Shown: in pieces, positions 23,326-35,482 of the stretch
Position numbering within the stretch: position 1 is the stretch's first letter
Layout: every line of letters begins with the position of its first letter
Source of the DNA: Hofstenia miamia
Lineage: Eukaryota > Xenacoelomorpha > Acoela > Hofsteniidae
Length of the DNA: 64,000 nucleotides
Assembly (NCBI GenBank): GCA_900660155.1
Contig: CABFPE010000162.1
Coordinates: 44,449-108,448 of the forward strand
Reading direction: 5' to 3'
Made by a program: the position numbers and the translations under genes
The notes under the pieces: generated by a model
Database searches by the model: none
What the model was told of the DNA's origin: nothing
The model's input: the letters and a program-made list of their open reading frames with translations, nothing else

Positions 23326-24310
23326 CAGACTCAGTGAAGACTCAGATGCTGAGAAACAGAAAATAATAAACGAAATTACAAAGGCAGTGACAACACAACT
23401 ACAAGAGGAAGACACAGTAAAGAATCCCAAGAAACCCAAGCATGAAAATTCAATTTTACCACAACTTACAATGAATGACAGGATACTTTGCAAAGCAACA
23501 CTACCTAAGTTTAATGGAAGGGTAGATGGCTACAACCTGACATTCTCTGAATGGCTACAAATGTTCAAACTAACAATGGCAGAGTGCAAGGTGAGCCAAC
23601 AGGCAGCAGCAGCAAGACTCCCGCTATATTTGACAGGTGCAGCTTCTCAGCACTATCTGCTGTTGGATGCAGAAATTAAAGGAACTATGAACTACTGATC
23701 AGAGACTTCATAAACTATTATCAAAACAAAAGTTTTAAAAATATGTACCTAATTATCCTGAAAGCAACAAAAATGAAAAAAACCAATGACATTTGAAATT
23801 ACATTCAACAAGTTGAATGATTACTGATGCTAAGTTCAAGAGAAAAGAGATATTCTAAGGCAATCTGTTCTCACACATCTGTAAAGGGATGCCTGAAAGC
23901 ATTAAAACACAGTTCAAAATAAAATGCAATGTTGACAACAAGTTAGAAAGGATGATTTGAAAGGCAGTGAATATATAAGCAACCATTGAAAATAACGCAC
24001 AAATATATGAAAAGGCTCCATGGCACAGTGAAGGACCAACATGGAGAAACAGCCTCAAACCAGGCATCCCAAGCAAAATGTATAATGAAACAAAACCGGA
24101 AAAAATCATAAAAGTTAAAGGAAAAAATGGGAAAAATAGGAAGGTAAGAGAGAAAGACGTCAAGTGGTATAGCTGTGGAGAGAAGGGCAACAAAAAGCCC
24201 GATTGCCCAAAACAAATAAACATAATTCAAGACGAGGAAGCTTACTATGATGAGGAAGATGTATTGCAAACAGAGGACGAAATGGACAAAGTATCGCCAA
24301 AACCCTCATA
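23326..24310 (+). pseudogene. Element D: gag part
   Basis: Acidic AEKQKIINEITKAVTTQLQE block, then LPKFNGRVDGYNLTFSEWLQ and MFKLTMAECKVSQQAAAARL (capsid-like). A knuckle-like CGEKGNKKPDCPKQ at about 24170-24215 marks the nucleocapsid. Fossil copy. Confidence 0.82.
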
Positions 24311-24765
24311 AAAACTGTGCATTGATAAAGATCCTGATGAATCTTGATACAATAAACATGATAACAATAGCACTCAATGGAGTGATGACTAAAGCAACAA
24401 TTGACACCAGAGCAACAACATTCATAATCACTGATGAATGCGCTATGAAGTTAGGGTTTAAATGGGAAGATTTGAACAGTTGAAATAAGAGACTAATTAA
24501 TGCATCAGGGGAATATATCGATATGAAAGGAATGATTAATGCAGTGCAAATGAGAATCACTAACACAACTTTTGAGAAGTTGTTGGTAGTGGTGGACACA
24601 CATAACAATTTGTTGCCAAATGAAGTCATCTTAGGTGACGATTTTTTGACAAAGAATGGATGTGTCATTAACTACACCAACAGAACTATAAAGGTGAGAG
24701 AAGAAGAAATGGAAATCAAAGAAGAACAAGGGAAGCAGAAAACAATTATATTTGAATTATAGGAA
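24310..24765 (+). pseudogene. Element D: protease part
   Basis: Retropepsin blocks: KATIDTRATTFIITDECAMK, where the family has DTGA, then PNEVILGDDFLTKNGCVINY. The start overlaps the end of the nucleocapsid region. Fossil copy. Confidence 0.82.
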
Positions 24766-25249
24766 GATATTCATTTACAGCCACATGAATGGAAGATGCA
24801 CACAATTGAAATGGAGGAGGCAATAACAGCCAACATAATGCTATATGACAATGAAGGCATTAACACCAAAATAGTATCAATGCCGTCCAGCATCTGTACA
24901 GTTAAGCACAGGAAGGGAAGGATACCAATCCTTAATGCTATGAATCAGAACATCAATCTAAAGAAATCACATGTAAGTATATACAGGAAATATATCAAAT
25001 TGAAAACCAGACTCATCTGCAAGGCAATAGGAGGTGATGATGGAGTAAGTAATTTTCAAGTAAACTCAAGTACTTGCAAATGAAAACAGATAGTACTCCA
25101 CATTGCCAACTCAAGGGCGAGTGGACAAACACCATCAAAGTTGTGAGTACTCCCAAAGGCGGATTCAAAGGCATAGAACAAAAGCAGAAGAAGAAGACAC
25201 ATACAGGATACCTGAAATAAACTATGAAAATTATCCACATCTGGAAGAA

Positions 25250-26160
25250 TAGGAGATGGCGAATTTAAAGAAATGTTTAGAAAAACACAAACATATATTC
25301 AATTATGGAGAGATAAGCTTGGGGCAAGCAGTGGGCAAAAAACACAGAATAGTCACAACAACAGACAAACCAATTAAGCTACCAGTCAGAAGGATACCTG
25401 AACAGATGACAAGTGAATACAATCACATACTGGAGGAACTAATCAATAATAAGATCATCCACCCAAGCAAGAGCCCATATGCAGAACCATATTCTTGAAA
25501 CAAGGAGACAAGTATCTCCTATGCATAGACTTTCGTAAATTAAATGAGGTAACAAAAAAGGATTAATATCCTCTACCATGTATAGTGGACATGCTTTACA
25601 AGGCCAGTAAGCATAAATATTTCACAAAATTAGATCTATGTAAAGCCTACTGGCAGGTAAGGATAGAAGAAGACGATATTAAGAAGACAGCATTCATATC
25701 TACCTATGGATTATACGAATGGATATATATGGCGTTCAGACTGAGTAACACACCAGCAACCTTCCAGAGATATATTGCGAACGTGCTAAAAATAAGACAC
25801 AAAGAATGTAGGAAGGAGTCAATGCCTATATATGATATCAGAGTAACTAGTGATACAATCCAAGAACATCTCCAAAAAATTGAGAAAACATTAATGATAT
25901 TGGAGAATGCAGGACTTCGTATTAATGGGAATAAATGCGACATTCTCAAAGAGAAAATAGTATTTCTGGGAAGAATGATAGAAAAAGGCAGGATATGAAT
26001 GAAAGATAATGCCAGAGAGATTATCTGTATAATAGAAAAACCTAATAAGAAAGATATACAAAGCATAATGGGATTCTTCAACTATTATGGGACTTTCATC
26101 CCAAACATAGCAGGCAAGACAGCAAAGATGACTAAATAAATGAGAAAATTAGTACTGTTA
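25250..26160 (+). pseudogene. Element D: reverse transcriptase part
   Basis: Blocks in order: HRIVTTTDKPIKLPVRRIPE; HKYFTKLDLCKAYWQVRIEE with YGLYEWIYMAFRLSNTPATF; VTSDTIQEHLQKIEKTLMIL; and FLGRMIEKGRI. Fossil copy. Confidence 0.88.
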
Positions 26161-26164
26161 ATAT

Positions 26165-27278
26165 GGACCTGGCAGGAGCAGGAAGAACTAGCGAAACTAC
26201 CATCCCTTAACACACCAAACTACAGCAAACAGTTTATACTAGATTGTGATGCAAGTAAAGTGGCGCTTGTGTAGCATCATCCCAAAACGAATAGCTGCAA
26301 ACAAGGAATAACGTCAAACAATTATAGTGATTAAATATAATCAGAGATATGATTGTAAAATTTAGTTAATGATTCTATTCATTTTTGTAAGATGCAACTA
26401 AGCTACAATATTGTGCAAATTAAGAAAAACATGTTAGCTGATTAAGTAAAATTTGACAAAGTGAAACGAGCAAAATTAGGCTTATGAATGAACAGCCATA
26501 TTGGCAGAAGAATTATTTGAAATTCAAAATCAGCAGGTACTTCTAAAATTTTAAATAAATAGCTTTGAATATAACTAGAAATTTGATGAACAATAAATTC
26601 TTCAGAGTTTATTTTACTTTCGTTTCTTCATTTATCTGGTTTGATTATTAAATAAAATGTTCAGCTAAGCAAGTTGTGTTGAGTAGTGGCTGGATTCCAT
26701 CATGGGATCAATTCGAAGGGTCCTTGTGCCAGTCATGAAACCACACTTATGTTAAGGTTAGGAGTTTTTCGATTCTTGCTTAGTCTGACTATTGATCCAT
26801 ACATGTATGAAATAATAGAAGCATGAAACGACTGGATAGTCCAACCCTAAGCATATTTATCTTTTCTTAATAGTAGGAGACTCGACTATAATCGACCGAA
26901 TAAATGACTTTACATGTATCACTATTAAACGTAAGTATAGGGCTGGGGCAAGTGAAAAACAGGAAAGAAGTCCCCATTTAATTTTTCAGTTGTAAGCTGA
27001 GATCAAACAAAGAAATCTATGGATCTACCAAAGTGGAGATGCTGGCACTAATCAAAAGCATTAAAAAGTTTCGACACTTCCTGATTGGCAGAAAATTCAG
27101 GGTATGCACAGACAACAAAGGACTGGCATGGTTGAAGAAGTCTTCTAGATATGTCCAGAATAGTCTCATGATGGATCAAATACTTGAACGAGTTCACATT
27201 CACAATCAAGCACAGGAAAGGCACCTTACACAGAAATGCAGACTTCTAGACGTTGTTACTGGAATACCAGAGAGATGA
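26165..27278 (+). pseudogene. Element D: RNase H, interrupted by an LTR
   Basis: The left part ends in LDCDASKVA; the right part has KSIKKFRHFLIGRKFRVCTD and NKGLAWLKKSSRY. The LTR at 26270-26942 lies between them. Fossil copy. Confidence 0.82.
26270..26942 (+). mobile_element. Partial LTR inserted in element D
   Basis: Starts TGTAGCATCATCCC and follows the second LTR subfamily (compare the reverse of 20896-21997). It stops part way, near CGTAAGTATAG, before RNase H sequence resumes. Because it sits in D, it is younger than D. Confidence 0.8.
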
Positions 27279-27552
27279 GGTAACAACAAATCGAGAGAGA
27301 AAACAGTTCGAATTTCTGCCAAACACTGAATATGATGAATTGCCAGAAATAAACGTGGACTAAAAAGGTCAAGTCATTCTAGAAATACTAATGAGATAGG
27401 AAATTTACGAAAAAGAGATAGTGGACAAACAGAGAGACAGCATAATCCTCAGTGAATTTATATAGAAGTTACAAGAACCTCGGACAACGCTATCCAAACT
27501 AATGGCTGGATACTATGAACATTATAAGTGGAAGATAAACAAAAACAGATTA

Positions 27553-28493
27553 CTATAAGTGGAAGCCAGCAACAACCGGATTGTGATACCAGACTACTTC
27601 AAAAGAGAATTGATATGGAAGATACATGAGAAGGGCCACTTGTAAATCCACAGACGGAAAAAAGCTTTCAATGCAAGATTTATAACAACAACCATGAGGA
27701 AATATATCAAAGACATTATTAAACAAGTGCACAACATGTCTTCTACACAATAAATAACATTTTCCAATGCAAAGGGCCCCACTGGAGAAAATCATTGCAA
27801 CAACAACCAAACGAGATAGTCCACATAGATCTGGAACTGTTGTCAAAGGACGCAGAAGGTTATCAATATCTACTAGTGATGGTAGAAAATTTTACAAAAT
27901 ATGCCAGGATTATCACAATAAAACAATAATAATGGATAAGGGGCCCCAATTCAAGAGTGGACTTTTCCAAGAAATGGCAAAACTCGTGGACATTGCCAGT
28001 GAATGAACAATGGCCTACCACCAACAAGCCAATGGAGCAGTGGAGCAACATAATTGAACATTAATCAAGTTGATGGAGAGAAGTTATCAAGATGATTGAG
28101 TACTATTACAATATGTCAGTGCATGCAACTACAGGAATCTCACCATTCAAGGCAATGTTTGGAAGAGAAGCAGCGACCCTGCTGTCAATGCAATACACCA
28201 ATTACAGTTGAAAATTGGATAATGAATATGTAAAACAACTGAAGAACCAGATAACAGGAATCCACTAAATGATTTGCCACAATATATAGAAATCTGCAGT
28301 GAGACAGCAATGTAATTATAATAAAAAAAGTTATGGTCACACACACAAAGTAGGAGACAAGGTATACATGTTCACACAGATTAAACTCACAGACACAAAC
28401 CAAGTCTGGAATTTGAAATGGTATGGTCCAGCCATCACACAATAACACAAACCCTACCAAACAATGAATATATGCTAGACAATAATGTAACAT
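27553..28493 (+). pseudogene. Element D: integrase part
   Basis: The HEKGHL finger region, the KCTTCLLHN-like block, the EIVHIDLE-like core, and near the end the MVWYGPAI/LPNNEYMLD block of the C-terminal GPY/F module. Fossil copy. Confidence 0.78.
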
Positions 28494-29114
28494 CCTCTAC
28501 CAGGCCTAATTACTATTTATCTTTCATTACTGTATAATACTAGTTGTAGTTTTATGGGTAGGGATTTACTTAACTAGATACTGCTTTAGCTTTGAGTTCC
28601 TTTAGTCTAATATAGTCAAGTTTAACTGTTCACTATTTAGGTAATGAAGCCATGCAGCAATTTCTCCAATGATCAATAATGGGCATCTGCCCAAAGCTGA
28701 TCTCCACATCCAGTTTCAACAACCCTTCAATATATCCATTTGGTTGAGTGCCACGTCTCAGCTCATTGATACATTTTATGTGTACCCTATCCTAGCTTAG
28801 TGCATACTCAAGACAAGACACAATTCTACTTAGACTCTATTTTTGTAGAAGTATTTCATTGTTTGCAACCTGACTTGTTACTAGCTGCCTCTTTAATATA
28901 CATGTAGCCATTACTGAAATATATTGACTTTAATAAATGCATTAATATTGAGCAGCTTCCTAACCTACATTTATAATTTAATACATGTACAGTCACTCTA
29001 TCAGTCATTTATGGGTCATTAATTTGGATCTAGAATAATATTAATATATTCCCTAGGTTTCAGTTATTCAACCATTTGTTTGAAATTAATTATTTTAAAA
29101 CATACATTAACCCA

Positions 29115-29134
29115 TTGTACACTATAGTGTACAA
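29115..29134. repeat. 20-base perfect palindrome at the piggyBac left end
   Basis: TTGTACACTATAGTGTACAA reads the same on both strands. Variants (TTTGTRCATTATA...) recur at 29463-29482, 29499-29516, 31813-31834 and about 31846-31871, all inside the transposon near its ends. Such repeats are likely transposase-binding sites. Confidence 0.85.
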
Positions 29135-29539
29135 ACTAATTGTTTGCTTTCAAATTTTGTTCCTTTTAAAAATTTTAGGAAATACAACAAAGTTGTACTG
29201 CAATTGTCACTAATTATTATCAAGTAAAAAAGTGGAAGCAAATAGTTTTGCAACATCATCTAATTGATAATCAATATGTTGCACATTCCATTTTAAGTAA
29301 ATATAATGTTTTTCACAGACTATGGAAATGCAACCTCATGTAGCCTGCTCAGTATATATAACTAAGTAAAATTTGTAAGTAATATTTCAATATTGAATTA
29401 CAAGATTGGCAAAATTGTAGTTGAATTGGGCATATACATCAAGAGCTCAATTTGATTTTAAGTTTGTGCATTATAATGCGCAGTGGTCGTTTGAATAGTT
29501 TGTACATTATAGTGACTTGATGCATATATTTGTTTAAGA

Positions 29540-30664
29540 TGAATGTTGATTACTCAAATTTGTATTGGCGACCCTACAAATGCAGTTATGCTATCTGTGT
29601 CCAATGGGATACAGAATTCAATTTGTGCCAGTTGAAAAGCTCTTACCACTTCAGCCTAATAGTGATGAACTGAAAGTTGGAACTCCTGTAAAAATGCAAT
29701 GGGGCAATATATGATGGACAGGATATATTAAGAAATATCAGGTAATTTATTTTTAACCCTATTTCAAATGATCATGATCAGTTTTTATATTTACATTGTG
29801 ATTCATAGCTGTTAATTTAGGAGTCTCAAGTTATGGACCAACAAATTGAAGCATATTCATCTACTTCCCACAGTCCATTGAGAGGAACTTATAGCTGTTC
29901 AGAAAATAATTGTTCAGAAGATAAGAAATCACCTGAAACAGAAAAAATATAATTTAAATACAAATGAGTTATATGTATTTAGGATATTGAAGTTTCAGAT
30001 GATCCATCCTCATCATCCATTTACAACCTGCAAGAACAATAGTCAGTAATAAGTTGCTATGACAATTTCTCAGATGAATTTGACAGAAATTCTGAACAGG
30101 ATACATCGAGCAATGAAGAGCAATTGGCATCGAGCTTAACGATGAAGTTTCTTCAACATCTGAAAATGAAGCTGATATAAAGAAAACATACAATAGCAAA
30201 GGCGCATCCAAGTTTTTCCAAAGTTAGATTGCACATATGTTCGAGAGAAAGCATCAGAAACTTGAACACCATTACACTATTATTTGGACTATTTTTCAAA
30301 TGAGTTTCTACTGACAATATAGGATTTTTTGAACATATATTAAAGAGAAAAAAGACCAAATTTGACATTTACAATTTCTATATGTGATTTAAAGTTGTCT
30401 CTTGGAATGACAATATGGATGTCACTAATTAAACTACCTGATACTAGGTTTTATTGGAACACATATTTTCGAGTTCACCAAGTGGCAGATCACATTACTC
30501 AAAATAAATGGGAAAAAATAAAAGGAATGCTACATTTTTGCGAAAATTCCAAACTTCACAAAGAATCCTCAAAAACACAAAAATTTAATTTACTTTTTGG
30601 AGAATTTAATCTTGTTGCAAATCAAATTTCATACAAGGAACATCTCAGCATAGATGAAAAATAG
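29540..30664 (+). pseudogene. piggyBac transposase, N-terminal half (decayed)
   Basis: Several short frames. A first segment (about 29605-29741) reads QFVPVEKLLPLQPNSDELK then VGTPVKMQWGN with an in-frame TGA soon after. A GT-AG intron of 79 bases (29742-29820) may follow. Acidic and serine-rich stretches (DIEVSDDPSSSSIYN; SDEFDRNSEQDTSSNEEQ), usual for piggyBac N-termini, come next. A core segment at 30362-30664 has LPDTRFYWNTYFRVHQVADH and ends YKEHLSIDEK, containing the first catalytic Asp. Frames change several times, so it cannot make a full transposase as it stands. Confidence 0.75.
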
Positions 30665-30678
30665 TTCCTTATAAGGGA

Positions 30679-31743
30679 GTGAAATCTGGAAGATTGCAAC
30701 AATATAATCCCCACAAGCCCAAAAAATGGGGATATAAGTTATTTCTCATGTGTGAAGAAGGTGCTCTCATCCATAACATAGATTTCTATGCTGGACAACA
30801 AGATTGTCATAATGTAGAATTGGAGAATATTCACATAGGAAAGTCAGGGCAAGTTGTTATTCGCCAATGTCAGAAAATACCTTCAGGTTTCAATTTCAAA
30901 GTTGCTTTTGATAACTGGTTTAATTCTCCTCAGCTCATGATGTACTTAGCCAATAAATTAAATATTTACTGTATAGGCACAGTTCGCATCAATAGAAGTA
31001 AAGGTTTGACATTTTCAACAGATAAAGAGATGAAAAAGTGTGGACGAGGATCATGTGATGAACGACAATGTGAAGAAAAGTGTGTTTTGCTAAATGCAAT
31101 AAAGTGGTTTGACAGAAAACCTGTTTATGTTACCAGTACATTTGTTGGTCGTTATCCAATTGATAAAGCAAAACGTTTTGATCGCAGTCAAAAGGAACAG
31201 GTTGAAATTGATTGCCCAAAAATAATAAAGACATACAATGCAACAATGGGGTTTGTTGATGAAATAAATCATTATGTTTCACTATACCAAACTACGGCAC
31301 ATTGTAATAAATGTCACTACATCAAACTTTTCTTTCATTACAATGATCTTGCTTGTGTTAACAGTTGGTTGTTATATCGGAGAGACTGTGAAGATATCAA
31401 TATGGTGCCAAAATACTCTTTGTATGAATTCAAATGTTACATTGCAGAGGCCCTGTCAAAAATAGAGACCTCAGCAATAAAAAGTAGAAGGTCTCTACAA
31501 GATGATGAAAGACATATAAAAAGAAAACGTGGAGGACCTTCCATTCAATTTCCTGTCCAAGATATAAAAATAGATGGTCATGATCACTGGCCTGAAGCAT
31601 TACAACAGATCACTCAATGTAAGAATCAGCTATGTGGATATAGAACATATTTCAAATGTGTGAAGTGCAATGTTCACATTTGTATTTCAAAAAGTCATAA
31701 TTGTTTCATGGCCTTTCATAATGTACAATCATCATATACTTAG
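30679..31743 (+). pseudogene. piggyBac transposase, catalytic core and C-terminal finger
   Basis: Open frame of 354 residues, the C-terminal two thirds of a piggyBac (DDE_Tnp_1_7) transposase. It starts right after the SIDE block: a single-base frame change in the A run near 30660 separates the two frames. QQYNPHKPKKWGYKLFLMCE matches the family core. The second catalytic Asp is in VAFDNWFNSP and the third in GFVDEINHYVSLY. The end has a basic stretch (RHIKRKRGG) and a cysteine-rich zinc-binding module (CKNQLCGYRTYFKCVKCN, then CISKSHNCF). All three catalytic Asp residues appear kept, so the copy may be fairly young. It stops at 31741-31743, about 260 bases before the right end. Confidence 0.9.
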
Positions 31744-32534
31744 TTATGATAATCAAATGTAAATAAACTATCGCAATAATAAAGATTGTTCACTTAAATT
31801 TGTTTTTTGAAGTTTGTGCATTATATTGTACAAACTTCTTAACTGCCCAATGAACACTATAATGTATAAACTCAGTGTGAGCAAAATATTTGGAGATGTG
31901 AATTATTAAAAAAATGATTTTATAAATTTTACTAAATAGGTATCTATGAAAAAACAAGATTTCAAAAACAAATAATTTAAGATGCCTGGTGCAGAACAAG
32001 GTTAAATGATCACTAGTCAGCTAACCAAGAGAAAAACTCCTATACCTAAGTTATGTGCACTTTTGTAATCTGGCACAAAGACCCTTGAATCATTCCCTGT
32101 GATGGATCCAGACCACTACTAAGCACCACTTGATTAGCTCAACATTGAATTAAATAATCAAATCATTATGTCAGAACAAAATAAGAATTCAAAATAGAAT
32201 TCTTTATCAAACTGCTTACAGAATTTCGTCTCTATTTATAGTAAATCCAGAAAAGTTTCTGTTGATTTCAAATTTGAACTTTCGTCTGCCAAGATGGTGG
32301 CTAAAAATAATGGAAGTGATTTCACTCCCCTTGTTTTGCTAAAAAGTATTATTATCAACTGATACTAATTTCTTATATTTGACACATGTTGTTTCTTGGT
32401 TGCATACTACAAATAAATCTAAATTAATCTAAATGATCTGTTACAATATTTTCAATAATCATTTCTTTGATCTTATTTTCATTTCTGCTTGACGTTTTTT
32501 TGCAGCTTTTTTGATTTGTTTAGATGATGCTACA

Positions 32535-32548
32535 TGCCCTCCTCAGCT
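32535..32548 (-). promoter_or_regulatory. Polypurine tract of element B
   Basis: On the minus strand GCTGAGGAGGGCA lies directly against the 3' LTR start TGTAGCATC. A purine-rich tract here is the normal primer for plus-strand DNA synthesis in LTR elements. Confidence 0.65.
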
Positions 32549-33103
32549 TGCGTTGTTTTTAGCACAGCTCCTTCTCCATTTACCACTGTGTTCTCCTTCC
32601 GAATTATCTATTCTGCTTGTTGATCCTCCCATGTGGTTTTTTTGAATTCCACTGGTTCTGTCATTTTCAGGACTGCATCTTTCTCAGTTGTTTTGGTATT
32701 TGCGTATTTCAAGAATATCCTCTGCTATTGGTGAGTTTCTCTCAGTTTGTTGATCTTCTTTGAGAATATTTCTTAGAATTTCTGAAATAGTTGTATGCCC
32801 TTAGTTCCTATCATCAGCGTCACTTGTGTGTCAGCTCTGCTTGTGTGGGCTAGGTCTTCTCTGATCTGATTGTCTGGGTAGAAAAACATAAATACTTTTC
32901 TTAAACTATGAGTGTTTGCCACATCCTTGTAGAAGAAACTGATATTGTCTCTTACTTCTTGCTTGCTTATTTTGCTAGGGTCATTTTTGTTAACTTGCAT
33001 CATCATTAAGATTTTGACTCTCTTTGTCACATCTAAGTAACAGTACTTTATTTCCCAGATGTCTGTCCATACGATATTGTTTACACTTCAGAATAACATA
33101 ATN

Positions 33104-33795
33104 ATACTTGGAATTACCTTCCAACAAAACTTTAAATTTTGTGAATATGGAAAAAAGTTGATTAGTTATTTGAACTTACAAAAGTATATATTTGAAGATC
33201 TAAAAAGTAACTTCAATATTAAAGAAAGAAATAAAGTTTTTGAATCACTAATTGTTAGTAAACTTAGATATTGTTTGGTAATTTATGGTAGTGATGATAC
33301 CATTCTTAAAAACATAAATATATTTTTGAAAAAATGTTATGAAAGACACTATACTGACAAAGTTTACAATATTTTTGAAATGTGTCACAAAGCTGATTTT
33401 AATTTATATACATGTATAATGAAGTCACCAAACCACCCTTTATATGAATGTTTCATGAAAAATAAAAGGCCTGCACATACTTCAAGATCTTTGAAGCTGT
33501 ACCATCTACCGCTATGTAGGACAGAAACTTTCAAAAAGTGTTTTGTGAACAGAGTTCTGTCTACATTATAATAATGTAGCAATCGTTGAAACTGGTAAAA
33601 TCTCTACTACTCCTCACATTATTGTAGTCACTAAAAATGATTCTTAGTTTGGCATCACGCCTTGGATGTTGTTTTCATTTTATTATTAATTAACTTTTAT
33701 TTATTATTTATTTTAGTTTTGTATTTTAGTTTTTGCTAACCTGTATTTGGTTTTAGCTTATATTAAATGTCTTAATGTCTTAATGTCTTAATACA
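33104..33795 (+). mobile_element. LINE 3' fragment (Jockey/CR1-like)
   Basis: A plus frame (to 33571) encodes the end of a non-LTR reverse transcriptase ORF: LGITFQQNFKFCEYGKKLI, then the thumb-like NKVFESLIVSKLRYCLVIYG, and a C-terminal KRPAHTSRSLKLYHLP. It is followed by a short untranslated tail ending in repeats of TTAATGTC (about 33763-33793), as in CR1-type 3' ends. The 5' part is absent. The left edge coincides with a single N at 33103, so that junction may be an assembly join. Confidence 0.8.
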
Positions 33796-33796
33796 T

Positions 33797-33798
<2 letters not shown>

Positions 33799-33825
<27 letters not shown>
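33799..33825. repeat. TA microsatellite after the LINE tail
   Basis: About 27 bases of TA repeats directly following the TTAATGTC repeats. Confidence 0.9.
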
Positions 33826-33827
<2 letters not shown>

Positions 33828-35482
33828 CTAGTTCTACCAACTTGTGGAACTTTCATGATAGTGCCTTAATTTTTATTTCTGGCCAGCTCTCCTCCACTTT
33901 CTTTAGTAGTTTCATGTTTTTCCATATTTTCTGAATCTGTTGTAGATGTTCCTGCCTTTGTGTTAGGCTGCATTTTATGAATAACATATTAGCTTTTTCT
34001 ATGCCATCAGTGTCTGCCATCAGCTTGATTGTTTTTGTCTGTTTATAGAGGTCAATCACAATGCATAGATCCACCATTATTCTATATATCTGCGCCCAGT
34101 AGTCTATCTGTAGATTGAATCAGATTAGTTCTGGGATTGCTGTGCCTGTTGGTGTTCTTTGCCAAGGGAAGATATTCTCCATCTGCATGCATGCATCTAG
34201 TATGTGTTTTAGGAATTCATTGATTGTTGACCTCGTAATTATTACTACTGTCATCTTCTGTACCTTTGCCATTTGTAATGATTGATCAATATTTTTATCC
34301 AAGTTTTTTGTTTATTCTTTTTTCCTTTAGTATGTATATGATTGTTAGATTCTCTCTGTCCATATTTACTTCCAGAATTTCAGCTATTTTATCATTGTAG
34401 GTTATTATGGCTTGCATCATTTCCAATGTGAAGTCTTCATCAAATACAATATGTACTGTGCTTTGCATGTATGGCCTTTCCGACATTTCATTCATCTCTC
34501 TTGGGTAACTGATTATTATATTTACTGTTGGTCTATTGTTGGCATCAAGTACTATTGTAAATTTTTTCCTTAGACTTTCGCAACCTTCCTTATATGTGGC
34601 TTTGTTTCCAGTGATAATTTTGCGAATGCATTATAACGCATTTTCAATGTTCCAATAAAGTATGGGTCTAAGGTCTCTCCATTGATTTTAGACATTTGTT
34701 TCTCTGTCTCTTTAGATCATATTGTTTTCCCCAAGGTGGTATCTGAGGAGGCGTGTACCTGGGTCATCTGTAATGGTAATCTGCTGGTGCTTGGTTCACA
34801 GTCCATGGGCTGTGAATCTGTGCTGATAGTTTCATCCTTGAATTGGTTAACATTTACTCCTATTGGAACTTGACCAGTTGTGGTTCCAGTGGGGATGACA
34901 ACAGCCTTAAATAACTTTCATATCTCCATGTTTCTTCCACCACTTACACCTTGAAATGGCGTTGTGGACTCTCAGAAGGAAAGTTGTGCTGCTGTGCACC
35001 AGTTTTCTGCGTGCCCTTGAATCAGTGGTGCAGATACCTCGTGGGAGAGGCTTTCTGTCCATATGTCTCCTTGCCCTTGAATAGGCCTTTGGGAATACTA
35101 GGACCCCTTCCCACTCTATGTCATCTATTTGTTGGTTCCTCGTTCTGCCTGTGAGTTGACATCTGGATTGAGAACTTCTCCAGACTCTCCTTCTCCTGTT
35201 CATGGGTGGGTGCATCTTCTAGATTCCTAAATTCAGTTAGCAAACTTAAATCCCATATTTCAGGGTCATATATAGGTTTATTTCTTGCTGTCCTTTGGGG
35301 TAGCACTCTCTCTCTCATGCTCTCATCTCCAATGTCCACTGTGAATTAATGATTGAAACCTTCTTCTTGTATGCTATCTAAATCATACATATCATATATA
35401 ATTTCATTGCTGTTAATTCGGCATATTTTGAATTTGGCATTCTCATCTATCTTTGTCTCTTCAATGTCTGCTGTTGCTCTCT

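Larger units (their letters stand above)
22442..28495 (+). mobile_element. Fossil Ty3/Gypsy element D
   Basis: Plus-strand copy with a 5' LTR (22442-23325), gag, protease, RT, RNase H and integrase. The extra 3' region and 3' LTR are not present before the LTR of element B at 28496. A further LTR (26270-26942) lies inside its RNase H. Broken, with many breaks. Confidence 0.88.
29107..32005 (+). mobile_element. piggyBac DNA transposon inside an LTR
   Basis: Element at 29111-32001 (2891 bases), flanked by TTAA at 29107-29110 and 32002-32005. The left end starts CCCATTGTAC; the right end, reversed, starts CCTTGTTCTGC, so the terminal repeats match only imperfectly. It carries a piggyBac transposase frame in the plus sense and several copies of a short palindromic motif near both ends. 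It must be younger than element B, whose LTR it splits. Confidence 0.92.
28496..32534 (-). mobile_element. 3' LTR of element B, split by piggyBac
   Basis: Plus reading starts TGTAACATCCTCTACC and ends GATGATGCTACA. Without the piggyBac and one TTAA it is about 1144 bases, close to the 1127 bases of the 5' LTR. Confidence 0.9.
32535..35480 (-). pseudogene. Element B: extra 3' coding region (unknown function)
   Basis: From the pol side: QRTARNKPIYDPEIWDLSLL (about 35230-35300); RCQLTGR and DSRARRKL words with a DSQPMDCE block (about 34790-35200); STVHIVFDEDFTLEMMQAI with ENLTIIYILKEK (34295-34495); and AKVQKMTVVIITRS (34120-34302). Near the LTR lie DPSKISKQEVRDNISFFYK and DLAHTSRADTQVTLMIG (32773-33030), with a final VNGEGAV block at about 32570-32600. 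Order and blocks match C, G, H and E. Fossil copy containing a LINE fragment. Confidence 0.7.
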
